Assembly: GCF_003597675.1 (NCBI RefSeq)
Contig: NZ_CP030827.1
Location: forward strand, 3,790,001-3,854,000
Direction: 5' to 3'
Length of the DNA: 64,000 bases
From: Neorhizobium sp. NCHU2750
GTDB taxonomy: Bacteria; Pseudomonadota; Alphaproteobacteria; Rhizobiales; Rhizobiaceae
This document shows, piece by piece, positions 1 through 9,039 of the stretch. The notes beneath the pieces were generated by a model. It was not told where the DNA came from and searched no databases. It saw only the letters and a program-made list of their open reading frames with translations. The position numbers were made by a program, and so were the translations under genes. How positions within the stretch are numbered: position 1 is the first letter of the stretch; the number at the start of each line of letters is the position of its first letter.

Positions 1-11
1 AATCGGCTTGC

Positions 12-41
12 AAAGTGACGTTTTGTAAATTACGTCACTTT
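12..41. promoter_or_regulatory. Long palindrome, candidate repressor operator of the efflux operon
   Basis: Perfect 10-bp inverted repeat AAAGTGACGT (12-21) / ACGTCACTTT (32-41) around a 10-bp AT-rich spacer. It lies about 115 bp upstream of the adaptor start. Symmetric sites of this size are typical of TetR-family repressors, which commonly control RND pumps. The regulator gene is not in the window and may lie just to the left. The operator role is inferred. Confidence 0.55.
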
Positions 42-155
42 TCTCATCGCGACATCCGGGCGGTAAATTCCGATTCGGTGCCAGCGACCATGATTTCCTG
101 TCGCGCGACCGCCTTGCGGACGAAAGCGATCAAACGCCTGGCCAAGGAAGATGCC

Positions 156-1382
156 ATGACCGGTTACAAGACAAACCTGCCTCTCGTCATTTCCCTCACC
201 TGTGTCTCGCTGGCATTGGCCGGCTGCAGCGACCAGGGCGGCAGTCAGGGTGGAGGCCAGTCAGCGGCCCAGCGCCCACCACAGCCTGTCAGCGTCGTGA
301 CGATCAGCAGGACGGAACAGCCTCTGACCGCCGTCCTGTCGGGGCGTGCCGAAGCCTATCGTACCGCCGAGATCAGGCCTCGCGTTGGCGGCGTCATCAA
401 GCAGATCGAGGTCAAGGAAGGCAGCTTCGTCAAGGCCGGCGACCTTCTCTACAAGATCGACGACGACACCTATCTTGCGGCGCTCGCGGAAGCGCAGGCA
501 ACGGTCGAGAAGGCCGAAGTCAGCGTGCCGGCCGCCCAGGCCAATCTCCAGCGCTACGAGAGGCTCGCCAATAGCGGTGCCTCGCAGCAGGAATATGAAA
601 CCGCCCAGACGACGCTCCTGCAGGCGAAGGCATCGGTTTCCGAGGCAAAGGCTGCATTGCAGACCGCACAGATCAACCAGGATTTCACCGAGGTCCGCGC
701 ACCTTTCGACGGGGTCACTTCTGCCACGAATTTCTCGATCGGCAATGTCGTCACCGCCAGCCAGACCGATTCGCTGATGACGCTGCGGCAGATCAACCCG
801 ATCTATATCCAGCTCAACGAATCGAGCGTCAACATTCTGCGCCTGCGCGACGCGATCGCCGCCAGCAACAAGAAATACAATCTCCCGACCGACAAGACGG
901 ATATCCGCCTGACGCTGGAAGACGGCTCGGACTATCCCAAGGTCGGCAAGCTCGACATGTCGGAAATGGCGGTCAGCACCACGACCGGCACGATCTCCAT
1001 CCGCACCCTGTTCGACAACCCCGATAACCTTATTCTGCCCGGCATGTTCGTGCGTGCGACAGTTACCATCGGTCAGGACAGTGGCTACGCCATTCCCCAG
1101 CGTGCCGCCAGCCGCAATGCCAATGGCGACCTGACGGCGAAATTCGTCACGGCCGACAACAAGGTGGAGACCCGGACGTTCCGTTCCAGCCGGCTATCCG
1201 GCAATAACTGGCTGGTCAATGATGGTGTCGCCGATGGCGACAAGCTGATCGTCGACGGCTTCCAGTGGATCGCCGACAACGCCGCCGTCACGCCCGTTCC
1301 GGCCGAAATCGATGCCAAGGGCTTCATCATCGAAAAACAGGCACCCGCTGCCGGCCAGACCGCGCCGGCGCCAAAATCGTGA
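156..1382 (+). CDS. RND efflux periplasmic adaptor lipoprotein (AcrA/MexA type)
   Basis: Membrane-fusion subunit linking the inner-membrane RND pump to an outer-membrane channel. ATG at 156 was chosen over an upstream GTG because AAGGA sits 7 bases before it and the protein then begins with a lipoprotein signal peptide (lipobox L-A-G-C, Cys about residue 24). After that come a barrel-sandwich/lipoyl half (R-P-R-V-G-G-V-I about residue 78), a long Ala/Gln-rich coiled-coil hairpin, the second lipoyl half (V-R-A-P-F-D-G), a beta-barrel and a membrane-proximal domain. Length is 408 aa, normal for the family. It is first in a three-gene operon; the pump starts 34 bases after its stop. The C-terminus is Pro/Ala-rich. 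Confidence 0.95.
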   Translation: MTGYKTNLPLVISLTCVSLALAGCSDQGGSQGGGQSAAQRPPQPVSVVTISRTEQPLTAVLSGRAEAYRTAEIRPRVGGVIKQIEVKEGSFVKAGDLLYKIDDDTYLAALAEAQATVEKAEVSVPAAQANLQRYERLANSGASQQEYETAQTTLLQAKASVSEAKAALQTAQINQDFTEVRAPFDGVTSATNFSIGNVVTASQTDSLMTLRQINPIYIQLNESSVNILRLRDAIAASNKKYNLPTDKTDIRLTLEDGSDYPKVGKLDMSEMAVSTTTGTISIRTLFDNPDNLILPGMFVRATVTIGQDSGYAIPQRAASRNANGDLTAKFVTADNKVETRTFRSSRLSGNNWLVNDGVADGDKLIVDGFQWIADNAAVTPVPAEIDAKGFIIEKQAPAAGQTAPAPKS

Positions 1383-1416
1383 TGCCCCTGCAAACTCCGT
1401 GATCGGGAATTAGAAC

Positions 1417-4400
1417 ATGGCTAAATTCTTCATCCGGCGGCCGATCTTTGCATGGGTCATCGCCATCGTCATCATGCTGGGCGGCGTCCTCGCGATCAAC
1501 ACTCTGTCGATTTCGCAATATCCCGAAGTCGCCCCCCCGACCGTACGCATCAGTGCAAGCTATACCGGCGCCAGCGCCGACACCGTGCGCAAGACGGTGA
1601 CACAGATCATCGAGGACGGTATGACCGGCCTCGACGGCTTGACCTACATGACGTCCTCGTCCACCACGGGCGCGGCCTCGATCACGCTGACCTTTGATAA
1701 TAGCGTCGATCCCGACATCGCCCAGGTACAGGTGCAGAACAAGCTGCAGCTCGTCACCTCCCAATTGCCCTCCATCGTCCAGCAGCTCGGTATCGAGGTG
1801 ACCAAGTCGACATCGAGCATCCTTCTCGTCGGCGCGCTCGTCTCAACCGACGGCAAGCGCTCCTCGGCCGATCTCGGCGACATTTTCTCCTCGCAGATCG
1901 AGGACCAGGTGAAGCGGCTCGAAGGCGTCGGCAGCATCAACGCCTTCGGTTCTGCCTTCGCCATGCGCGTCTGGCTCGACCCGTTCAAGCTGAAGAAATT
2001 CCAGCTGACGCCTGCCGACGTGACCTCGGCGATCGAATCGCAGAACACCCAGGTTTCCGTCGGCTCCGTCGGCGACCTGCCGGCAGTCGAAGGCCAGCAG
2101 CTCAACGTCACCATGACGGCCCAGAGTCAGCTGACAACCGTGTCGGATTTTGAGCGAATCATCCTGCGCGTCAACACCAACGGTGCTAATGTCCGCTTGA
2201 GCGATGTGGCGAGGGTGGAGATCGGCCAGGAAAGTTATACGACGACCTCGCGCTCGGACCGCCAGCCGGCCTCAGGCTTTGCGGTGAACCTGGCGACGGG
2301 CGCCAATGCGCTCGATACCGCGGCTGTGGTCAAGGCAAAGATGGCGCAGATTGCCCCGAGCCTTCCGGCGAACGTCAAGATCATCTATCCTTACGACACC
2401 ACGCCCTTCGTTTCCCTCTCGATCGAGAAAGTGGTGCATACGCTGATCGAAGCGATCGTACTCGTCTTCGTCGTGCTTCTCGTCTTCCTGCAGAATTTCC
2501 GCGCCACCTTCATACCGATGATCGCCGTTCCGGTGGTTCTGCTCGGCACGTTCGGCATTCTTGCCGTGACCGGATACTCGATCAATACCCTGACCATGTT
2601 CGCCATGGTTCTTGCGATCGGCCTTCTCGTCGACGATGCCATCGTCGTTGTCGAAAATGTCGAGCGCATCATGGACGAGGAAGGGCTGAGCCCGCTCGAG
2701 GCCACCGAGAAATCGATGGGCGAGATTACCGGCGCCATCGTCGGCATCGCCCTGGTCCTGACGGCGGTCTTCATTCCGATGGCCTTCTTCGGCGGCTCGA
2801 CAGGTATCATCTACCGGCAGTTTTCGATCACCATCGTCTCCGCCATGCTGCTCTCGGCGCTGGTCGCCATCGTGCTGACGCCGGCCCTTTGCGCCACGAT
2901 CCTGAAGCCCATCAACCACGAGAAGAAGGGCCGTGGCCCCGGCGCCTGGTTCAATCGCGGCTTCGACCGCACCACCAAGGGCTATGTCGGAACGGTCGGC
3001 TATCTCCTGAAGCGCCCGCTGCGCGTGATGGTGATGTTTGCGCTGATCGTCGGCGGATGCGCCTTCCTCTTCACCCGCCTGCCCTCATCCTTCCTGCCGC
3101 AGGAAGACCAGGGTGCGCTGATGACCATCATTCAGCTGCCCAACGGTGCCACTGCGGCGCAGACGCAGAAGGTCATCGAGAAAGTCGAGAATTACTATCT
3201 CGACAAGGAGAAGGAAGGCGTCGATTCGGTTTTCGCCGTCAACGGCTTCTCGTTCGCCGGCCAGGGACAGAACAACGCCATTGTCTTTGCCAGCCTCAAG
3301 CCCTTCGACCAGCGCACTGACGCCAAACTTGCCGCAGCCTCGATCGTGCAGCGAGCAATGGGCTATTTCTTCACCATTCGCGAGGCGCAGGTCTTCCCGC
3401 TTCTGCCGCCGGCCATCCAGGGCATGGGCACCTCCTCCGGCTTCTCCATGTATCTGGTGGACACCGGTAACCACGGCGCCGACGCATTGGCGCTCGCCGC
3501 CAAGCAACTGATTCAGACCGCCAATGCGGGCAGCAAGATCAGCGGCATGCGAGCCAATGACCGCGACGAGGAAAGCCAGGTCAAGCTGCTGCTCGATCAG
3601 GAAAAGCTCAGCGCCATGGGTGTCAGCATCGCCGACGCCAACTCGATGCTGACCACTATCTTCGCCGGCAGCCGCGTCAACGACTTTACGCTCAACAACA
3701 AGATCAAGCATGTCTACGTGCAGGGCGAAGCACCCTACCGCATGCAGGCAGAGGATCTGAAATATTGGGATGCGCGCAATTCCAATAATGAAATGGTGCC
3801 TTTCTCCTCCTTCACCGACACGAAATGGGTGAACGGCCTTCCTTCCCTCTCGGCATTCAATGCCGTCACCGCTTATTCGATGGAAGGCGCGGCGGCAGCA
3901 GGTGTTAGTTCCGGCGACGCGATGAATGAGGTGGAACATCTCGTCTCGCAAATGGATGGCGGCTATACCGTCGCATGGCAGGGCATTTCCTATCAGGAAC
4001 GCCTGTCCGGCTCCCAGGCTCCGTTACTCTATGCACTCTCGGTGCTGATCGTTTTCCTGTGCCTTGCGGCACTCTACGAAAGCTGGTCCATCCCCTTCTC
4101 GGTCATCCTCGCCGTGCCGATCGGCGTGCTCGGCGCGCTTGCGGCAGCACACTTCCTCGGCCAGTCGAACGACGTCTATTTCAAGGTCGGCCTGCTGACG
4201 ACGATCGGCCTCGCTGCGAAGAACGCGATCCTGATCGTGGAGTTCGCCAAGGACCGGCAGGAGGCCGGCATGAGCATGATGGAGGCCGCGCTCGAAGCAG
4301 CCAGACTGCGCCTGCGCCCGATCATCATGACCTCGCTCGCCTTCATTCTCGGGGTCGTCCCATTGGCCATCGCCACCGGAGCGGGCTCCGCAGCACAGAA

Positions 4401-4527
4401 CGCAATCGGCATCGGAGTGCTCGGTGGTATGCTTTCTGCAACACTCATCGGAATTTTTTTCGTTCCGACGTTTTTTGTGGTCGTAAGGCGGTTATCAAAT
4501 CATAAAAAACAGGCGAAGAATGGTTAA
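1417..4527 (+). CDS. RND multidrug efflux pump, HAE1 family (AcrB/MexB type)
   Basis: Inner-membrane proton-driven drug exporter of 1036 aa, the usual length for AcrB-like pumps. It begins with the characteristic M-A-K-F-F-I-R-R-P-I-F-A-W N-terminus, followed by a first transmembrane helix, the porter/docking domains, the TM2-TM6 block, a repeated porter domain and TM8-TM12. The proton-relay Asp pair is visible in TM4 (G-L-L-V-D-D-A-I-V-V-V-E-N). It lies between the adaptor and outer-membrane subunits, so the system is self-contained. The Agrobacterium AmeABC pump has the same architecture, but identity with it cannot be established here. Substrates cannot be read from sequence. Confidence 0.97.
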   Translation: MAKFFIRRPIFAWVIAIVIMLGGVLAINTLSISQYPEVAPPTVRISASYTGASADTVRKTVTQIIEDGMTGLDGLTYMTSSSTTGAASITLTFDNSVDPDIAQVQVQNKLQLVTSQLPSIVQQLGIEVTKSTSSILLVGALVSTDGKRSSADLGDIFSSQIEDQVKRLEGVGSINAFGSAFAMRVWLDPFKLKKFQLTPADVTSAIESQNTQVSVGSVGDLPAVEGQQLNVTMTAQSQLTTVSDFERIILRVNTNGANVRLSDVARVEIGQESYTTTSRSDRQPASGFAVNLATGANALDTAAVVKAKMAQIAPSLPANVKIIYPYDTTPFVSLSIEKVVHTLIEAIVLVFVVLLVFLQNFRATFIPMIAVPVVLLGTFGILAVTGYSINTLTMFAMVLAIGLLVDDAIVVVENVERIMDEEGLSPLEATEKSMGEITGAIVGIALVLTAVFIPMAFFGGSTGIIYRQFSITIVSAMLLSALVAIVLTPALCATILKPINHEKKGRGPGAWFNRGFDRTTKGYVGTVGYLLKRPLRVMVMFALIVGGCAFLFTRLPSSFLPQEDQGALMTIIQLPNGATAAQTQKVIEKVENYYLDKEKEGVDSVFAVNGFSFAGQGQNNAIVFASLKPFDQRTDAKLAAASIVQRAMGYFFTIREAQVFPLLPPAIQGMGTSSGFSMYLVDTGNHGADALALAAKQLIQTANAGSKISGMRANDRDEESQVKLLLDQEKLSAMGVSIADANSMLTTIFAGSRVNDFTLNNKIKHVYVQGEAPYRMQAEDLKYWDARNSNNEMVPFSSFTDTKWVNGLPSLSAFNAVTAYSMEGAAAAGVSSGDAMNEVEHLVSQMDGGYTVAWQGISYQERLSGSQAPLLYALSVLIVFLCLAALYESWSIPFSVILAVPIGVLGALAAAHFLGQSNDVYFKVGLLTTIGLAAKNAILIVEFAKDRQEAGMSMMEAALEAARLRLRPIIMTSLAFILGVVPLAIATGAGSAAQNAIGIGVLGGMLSATLIGIFFVPTFFVVVRRLSNHKKQAKNG

Positions 4528-4635
4528 ATGCGATGACGGATCGATGGCTTTCGGCTGGCGAATCGGATTCTGATTGTCAGTTCAATAGTGTCTGCTCCGC
4601 AACGCGGACTAGTTAGTAAGGGCTTTGGGACAAAT

Positions 4636-6087
4636 ATGATTTCCACTCGCGCAGCCGCCCCGCTCGTTTTGCTTCTCCTGTCCAGCTGTACGCTCGGTCC
4701 CAATCACACGGCGCCGCAGGTTTCCCTGCCGGCAAAGTTCGGTGAAGGGTCGACAGCAAGCAATGGCGACGTCTCCAAGAATGCTTGGTGGACGGCATTT
4801 TCCGATAAACGATTGAATGGTTACGTCGCTGACGGTCTTGCACAGAACCTTGATGTTCTGCAGGCCCTCGAACGTATCAACCAGGCACAGGCGAGCGTCA
4901 TTACCGCTGGCGCCGGCGGCCTTCCGTCTCTCGACGTCTCGGCTGATGCCGGACGCAGCGGCGCCAGAGATATTGGCGGCAACGCTGGCGCTTTGTCTTC
5001 GACTTCCGCTCGCACCAGCGTTAGCGGTGGTGCGACGGCAAGCTGGTTCCTCGATCTGTTCGGCCTTTATCGCCGGTCCAAGGAAGCCGCCCTTGATAAC
5101 CTCGACGCCGCATATGCAAGCGTTGATGTGGCGCGCCTGTCGCTTCTGTCCTCCGTCGCAGACGCTTATATCGACGCGCGTTATTACCAGGAACTGCTGA
5201 AGATCTCGAACGACAACTTGAAGTCGCGTCGCGAGACCTTGAACCTGACCAAGCTGCAGCTCGACGCTGGCGCTGCCTCCCGTCTCGACGTCGTTCAGGC
5301 CGAAGGTCTGGTCAACTCGACGCTCGCAGGCGTTCCCGGCATCGAGACCTCGTTCCGCACGTCGGCACATAGCCTGGCAACCCTGCTGGCTCAGCCGGCA
5401 GGATCGCTGGTCAGCGAATTGCAGAAGGGCGGCCACCAGCCGGTTGCGCGCTTCAGCACCAAGGCCGGTATCCCGGCGGACCTCATTCGCAACCGTCCTG
5501 ATATCCGCGCGGCTGAACGCACACTCGCAGCAGCCGTTGCCAATATCGGCGTGGCGGAAGCCCAGCTCTATCCGGCCATCACGCTCGGTGGTTCGATCAC
5601 CCCGTCCTACACGAAGGCCGGCAAGTCCGAGGCAGGCCTGTTGTCCTGGTCGTTCGGCCCGTCGCTCAGCCTGCCGATCTTTGACGGCGGAGCGCTGCGC
5701 GCCAACGTCTCGTCGGCCAAGTCGTCTGCGCGCGAATCCTACCTGGCATGGAAGCAGACGGTTCTCACTGCCGTACAGGACGTGGAGAACGCCCTTTCGG
5801 CTTATTCGCGTGACGGCCGCACCGTTGCAGCCTATCGCCAGACCGTCAAATCCTACCAGGAAGCTCTGGAACTCGCGACCGCAAGCTATCGCGATGGCGC
5901 CTCTTCGCTGCTCGACGTTCTCGACGCCCAGCGTCAGGTATCCGACGCACAGCAGAGCCTCGCAGCCGCGGTACAGACCATGGCAAAGGACTATGTGGCT
6001 CTCAACATCGCTGTTGGTGGCGGCTATGCCGTCGGTACGCCCGCCGCAAAGACGGAAGTTGCGTCTGCCAAGGTCATCAAGGACTGA
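4636..6087 (+). CDS. RND efflux outer-membrane lipoprotein (NodT/OprM type)
   Basis: Outer-membrane channel of the tripartite pump. The frame is open from 4588, but ATG 4636 gives a clean lipoprotein signal (M-I-S-T-R-A-A-A-P-L-V-L-L-L-L-S-S-C, lipobox Cys18) and a 483-aa protein. The early C-T-L-G-P-N-H motif is the NodT-family hallmark. Two outer_efflux (TolC) repeats follow with long Ala-rich helices; the second holds R-N-R-P-D-I-R-A-A-E-R, typical of OprM-like proteins. It is the third gene of the operon, 108 bases after the pump, and is followed by strong hairpins. Base composition matches its neighbours. Confidence 0.95.
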   Translation: MISTRAAAPLVLLLLSSCTLGPNHTAPQVSLPAKFGEGSTASNGDVSKNAWWTAFSDKRLNGYVADGLAQNLDVLQALERINQAQASVITAGAGGLPSLDVSADAGRSGARDIGGNAGALSSTSARTSVSGGATASWFLDLFGLYRRSKEAALDNLDAAYASVDVARLSLLSSVADAYIDARYYQELLKISNDNLKSRRETLNLTKLQLDAGAASRLDVVQAEGLVNSTLAGVPGIETSFRTSAHSLATLLAQPAGSLVSELQKGGHQPVARFSTKAGIPADLIRNRPDIRAAERTLAAAVANIGVAEAQLYPAITLGGSITPSYTKAGKSEAGLLSWSFGPSLSLPIFDGGALRANVSSAKSSARESYLAWKQTVLTAVQDVENALSAYSRDGRTVAAYRQTVKSYQEALELATASYRDGASSLLDVLDAQRQVSDAQQSLAAAVQTMAKDYVALNIAVGGGYAVGTPAAKTEVASAKVIKD

Positions 6088-6092
6088 GTTCA

Positions 6093-6110
6093 GGGCCGGC
6101 TCGCCGGCCC
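6093..6110. other. GC hairpin after the efflux operon
   Basis: GGGCCGGC (6093-6100) pairs with GCCGGCCC (6103-6110) five bases after the stop of the outer-membrane subunit. There is no immediate T-run. It probably stabilises the 3' end or acts with the stronger terminator at 6136. Confidence 0.5.
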
Positions 6111-6135
6111 TCTTCCGTTTACCGAACAACAAAAG

Positions 6136-6165
6136 ACCTCCGCAGCATCGCTGCGGAGGTTTTTT
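6136..6165 (+). terminator. Rho-independent terminator of the efflux operon
   Basis: An 11-bp perfect stem ACCTCCGCAGC (6136-6146) / GCTGCGGAGGT (6150-6160) with loop ATC, running directly into a T-run that ends at 6165. It is a textbook terminator between the efflux operon and the convergent efp gene. Confidence 0.9.
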
Positions 6166-6180
6166 AATGCCATCTGAATG

Positions 6181-6200
6181 GCCGGGGACGATGCCCCGGC
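6181..6200 (-). terminator. Hairpin downstream of efp
   Basis: GCCGGGG (6181-6187) and CCCCGGC (6194-6200) form a 7-bp GC stem eight bases beyond the efp stop. On the minus strand no T-run follows directly; the next is the A-tract of the 6136 terminator. It is probably the 3'-end structure of the efp transcript. Confidence 0.5.
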
Positions 6201-6208
6201 ATAATTTA

Positions 6209-6778
6209 TCAGTTCTTGGCGCGCTCGACGTAGGAATTGTCTTCCGTGGCGATGACGACGCGGGTGCCGGCATCGATATGCGGCGGAACCGCCGTGCGGA
6301 TGCCGTTCGACAGCATGGCCGGCTTGTACGACGACGAAGCGGTCTGGCCCTTGACGACCGGTTCGGTCTCGGTGATCTCGAGAATGACGTGACGCGGAAG
6401 CTGCAGCGCCAGCGCCACACCTTCATGCATCGACAGGATGCAGGTCATGCCTTCCTGCAGATAGGCCTTCTGGTCGCCCATCGTATCGACGTCGACGACG
6501 ACCTGGTCGTAGGTTTCCGGGTTCATGAAGTGGAAGCCTTCGCCATCCTCGTAGAGGAACTGGAAGTTCACGTCTTCGACGAAGGCGCGCTCGACCTGCT
6601 CCGTCGTGCGCCAGCGCTCCGAAACCTTCACGCCATCAACGATGCGACGCATGTTGACCTGGGTGACCGGAGTACCCTTGCCCGGGTGGAAGTTCTCGGC
6701 GGTGAGAACCACATAAAGCTTTCCATCGACGTCGATGACGTTGCCCTTGCGGACGGAGGAGGCGATGACCTTGACCAT
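6209..6778 (-). CDS. efp: Elongation factor P
   Basis: Translation factor that rescues ribosomes stalled at polyproline motifs by binding next to the P-site tRNA. 189 aa, normal length, with the KOW-like N-domain (residues 1-65) and two OB domains ending in the conserved block S-S-Y-K-P-A...T-R-V-V-I-A-T-E-D. The modification loop is H31-P-G-K34-G-T-P. Lys34 is the site that EpmA beta-lysylates in the gamma-proteobacterial system, and epmA/epmB lie divergently next door, so the protein is probably modified by them. About 150 bp separate the efp and epmA starts and must hold both promoters. Confidence 0.97.
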   Translation of the reverse strand: MVKVIASSVRKGNVIDVDGKLYVVLTAENFHPGKGTPVTQVNMRRIVDGVKVSERWRTTEQVERAFVEDVNFQFLYEDGEGFHFMNPETYDQVVVDVDTMGDQKAYLQEGMTCILSMHEGVALALQLPRHVILEITETEPVVKGQTASSSYKPAMLSNGIRTAVPPHIDAGTRVVIATEDNSYVERAKN

Positions 6779-6931
6779 AAGACTTCCTTGTAACTCGGCC
6801 TGCCACGTCGTAGAGGACTGGCGAAATGGCCGTAGAGATGCTTTTCAGGTTTCCTTGCCGGCGCAACTAACGCAAAATCCGTCAAATAGCCAGCCCCGGC
6901 TTTGTTCGAGACGGCGATGAAGGCCCGATAC

Positions 6932-7996
6932 ATGAACCGCCCCGGCACATCAGCATCCCCCTGGTGGACGAAAGACAGCCATGCCGACCGCCGACCCTTC
7001 CTGATCGGCCGCAACCGGATCCAGTCCGCCCTGCGCAATTATTTCGGCAGGCGCGACTTCATCGAGGTCGACACCGCGACCCTGCAGGTCTCTCCCGGCA
7101 ATGAGACGCATCTTCATGCCTTCGCAACGCAGGCCCTGGCGATCGACGGCCGGGCAGCGCCGCTATATCTCCACACCTCGCCCGAATTTGCCGCCAAGAA
7201 GCTTCTGGCGGCCGGTGAGAGCCGCATCTTCACCTTCGCCCATGTCTACCGCAATCGCGAGCGCGGCCCGCTGCACCATCCGGAATTCACCATGCTCGAA
7301 TGGTACCGGGTCGGCGAAACCTATGAACGGCTGATGGCCGATTGTGCCGACATGCTGAAGCTTGCCGCCGAAACGACCGGCACCAGACACTTCTCCTTCC
7401 GCGACATGCAGAGCGACCCCTTTGCCGAACCGGAACGTCTGACGCTGGCCGAAGCCTTCGACCGCTTTGCCGGCATCGACCTCCTGTCCTCTGTCGCGAC
7501 TTCGGGCGAGACTGACCGCGAGGTTCTGGCCCAAGCCGTGATCAGGGCCGGCATGCGCGTGGCCATCGACGACACCTGGGCCGATCTGTTCAGCAAGGTT
7601 CTGGTCGAGAAGGTCGAACCGCATCTTGGCCAGGGTCGGGCGACGATCCTCTGCGAATATCCTGTCTGCGAGGCAGCCTTGGCACGGCCTTCCGCCCGCG
7701 ACCCGCGGGTGGCCGAACGCTTCGAGCTTTATGCCTGTGGCGTCGAGCTTGCCAACGCCTTTGGCGAACTCACCGATGCCGGAGAACAGCGCCGCCGCTT
7801 CGAGCATGAAATGGCCGAAAAGGCACGCATATACGGCGAGACCTATCCGATCGACGAGGATTTCCTCTCTGCGCTCGCCGAAATGCCCGAGGCAAGCGGT
7901 GCAGCCCTCGGCTTCGACCGGCTGGCCATGCTGGCGACAGGGGCAAGCCGCGTCGATCAGGTCATGTGGGCGCCGGTGGCGGAGGTTCTCGCGTGA
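6932..7996 (+). CDS. epmA: EF-P--(R)-beta-lysine ligase (truncated class II lysyl-tRNA synthetase paralogue)
   Basis: Attaches (R)-beta-lysine to the conserved EF-P lysine. It has the class II aaRS catalytic core without an anticodon-binding domain: motif 2 (F-A-H-V-Y-R-N-R-E with H-H-P-E-F-T-M-L-E-W-Y), Y-L-H-T-S-P-E-F upstream of it, and motif 3 (G-A-A-L-G-F-D-R-L-A-M-L). Length is about 354 aa, slightly longer than E. coli EpmA (325). The frame is open from 6902; ATG 6932 has AAGG 8 bases upstream, and ATG 6917 is the alternative. Its stop overlaps the epmB start (GTGA), so the two are translationally coupled. Confidence 0.93.
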   Translation: MNRPGTSASPWWTKDSHADRRPFLIGRNRIQSALRNYFGRRDFIEVDTATLQVSPGNETHLHAFATQALAIDGRAAPLYLHTSPEFAAKKLLAAGESRIFTFAHVYRNRERGPLHHPEFTMLEWYRVGETYERLMADCADMLKLAAETTGTRHFSFRDMQSDPFAEPERLTLAEAFDRFAGIDLLSSVATSGETDREVLAQAVIRAGMRVAIDDTWADLFSKVLVEKVEPHLGQGRATILCEYPVCEAALARPSARDPRVAERFELYACGVELANAFGELTDAGEQRRRFEHEMAEKARIYGETYPIDEDFLSALAEMPEASGAALGFDRLAMLATGASRVDQVMWAPVAEVLA

Positions 7997-9039
7997 GCAT
8001 CGCCCGCGCCCTGAAGACGCCGGACGAACTGAGGATTGCTGGCCTCGTCTCGACCGAGCGTCTCGATGAAGTCCGCGCCGTCGCCGAGCGCTATGCGATC
8101 GCCATCACCCCGACCGTCCTGTCGCTCGTCGATCCGGCCGATCCGGCCGATCCGATCGCCCGGCAATTCGTGCCGGACGTGGCAGAACTCGTCACCGTGC
8201 CGGAAGAACGTGCCGATCCGATCGGGGATGCCGCCCATAGCCCGGTCAAGGGCATCGTGCATCGCTATCCCGACCGGGTGCTGCTGAAGGCTGTGCATGT
8301 ATGCCCCGTCTATTGCCGCTTCTGCTTCCGCCGCGAAATGGTTGGCCCGCAGGGCGACGGCATGCTCTCGCCGGCGGAACTGGCTGCAGCCTTCGATTAC
8401 ATTCGCAATCACTCGGAAATCTGGGAAGTGATCCTGACCGGCGGCGACCCGCTGGTTCTGTCGCCGCGCCGGCTTGCCGAGATTATGCGTGGTCTGGCGG
8501 AGATCGACCATGTAAAGATCGTCCGCTTTCACACCCGCGTGCCGGTCGTCGATCCCGGCCATATTGATGACGCGCTGATCGCGGCACTGAAACAGGCCCG
8601 CAAGACGGTCTATATCGCCCTTCACGCCAATCACCCTCGCGAGATGACTGCGGAAGCACGTGCCGCCTGCGCCAGACTGGTCGATGCCGGCTTCCCGATG
8701 GTCAGCCAGACCGTGCTATTGAGAGGCGTCAACGACGATCCTAATGTCCTCGGCGACCTGATGAAGGCTTTCGTCGAGACGCGGGTGAAGCCCTATTATC
8801 TCCACCACCCCGACCTCGCCCCCGGCACCGGCCATTTCCGTCTCGATATCGAGGAAGGACAGAGGATCGTCGCAAGCCTGCGCGGCACCATTTCCGGTCT
8901 GTGCCAGCCCACCTACGTGCTGGATATTCCCGGCGGCCATGGCAAGGCCGATATCGGCAGGAGCGCCATAACGGGCGATGACGGCTGCTATTCCGTCAGC
9001 GATTTTCGCGGCAACGCGCATCAGTATCCGCCGAGATGA
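7993..9039 (+). CDS. epmB: EF-P (R)-beta-lysine 2,3-aminomutase (KamA/EpmB family radical SAM)
   Basis: Radical-SAM, PLP-dependent enzyme converting L-alpha-lysine to beta-lysine for EF-P modification. GTG 7993 has a near-perfect SD (GGAGG, 7 bases upstream) and overlaps the epmA stop. The 348-aa protein has the radical-SAM signature C-P-V-Y-C-R-F-C (Cx3Cx2C, Cys104/108/111), G-G-D-P-L for SAM binding, and a C-terminal P-G-G-H-G-K with the candidate PLP lysine. Stand-alone catabolic lysine 2,3-aminomutases share this fold, but the fusion-like position after epmA and opposite efp argues for EpmB. No epmC hydroxylase is present. Confidence 0.92.
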   Translation: MSIARALKTPDELRIAGLVSTERLDEVRAVAERYAIAITPTVLSLVDPADPADPIARQFVPDVAELVTVPEERADPIGDAAHSPVKGIVHRYPDRVLLKAVHVCPVYCRFCFRREMVGPQGDGMLSPAELAAAFDYIRNHSEIWEVILTGGDPLVLSPRRLAEIMRGLAEIDHVKIVRFHTRVPVVDPGHIDDALIAALKQARKTVYIALHANHPREMTAEARAACARLVDAGFPMVSQTVLLRGVNDDPNVLGDLMKAFVETRVKPYYLHHPDLAPGTGHFRLDIEEGQRIVASLRGTISGLCQPTYVLDIPGGHGKADIGRSAITGDDGCYSVSDFRGNAHQYPPR

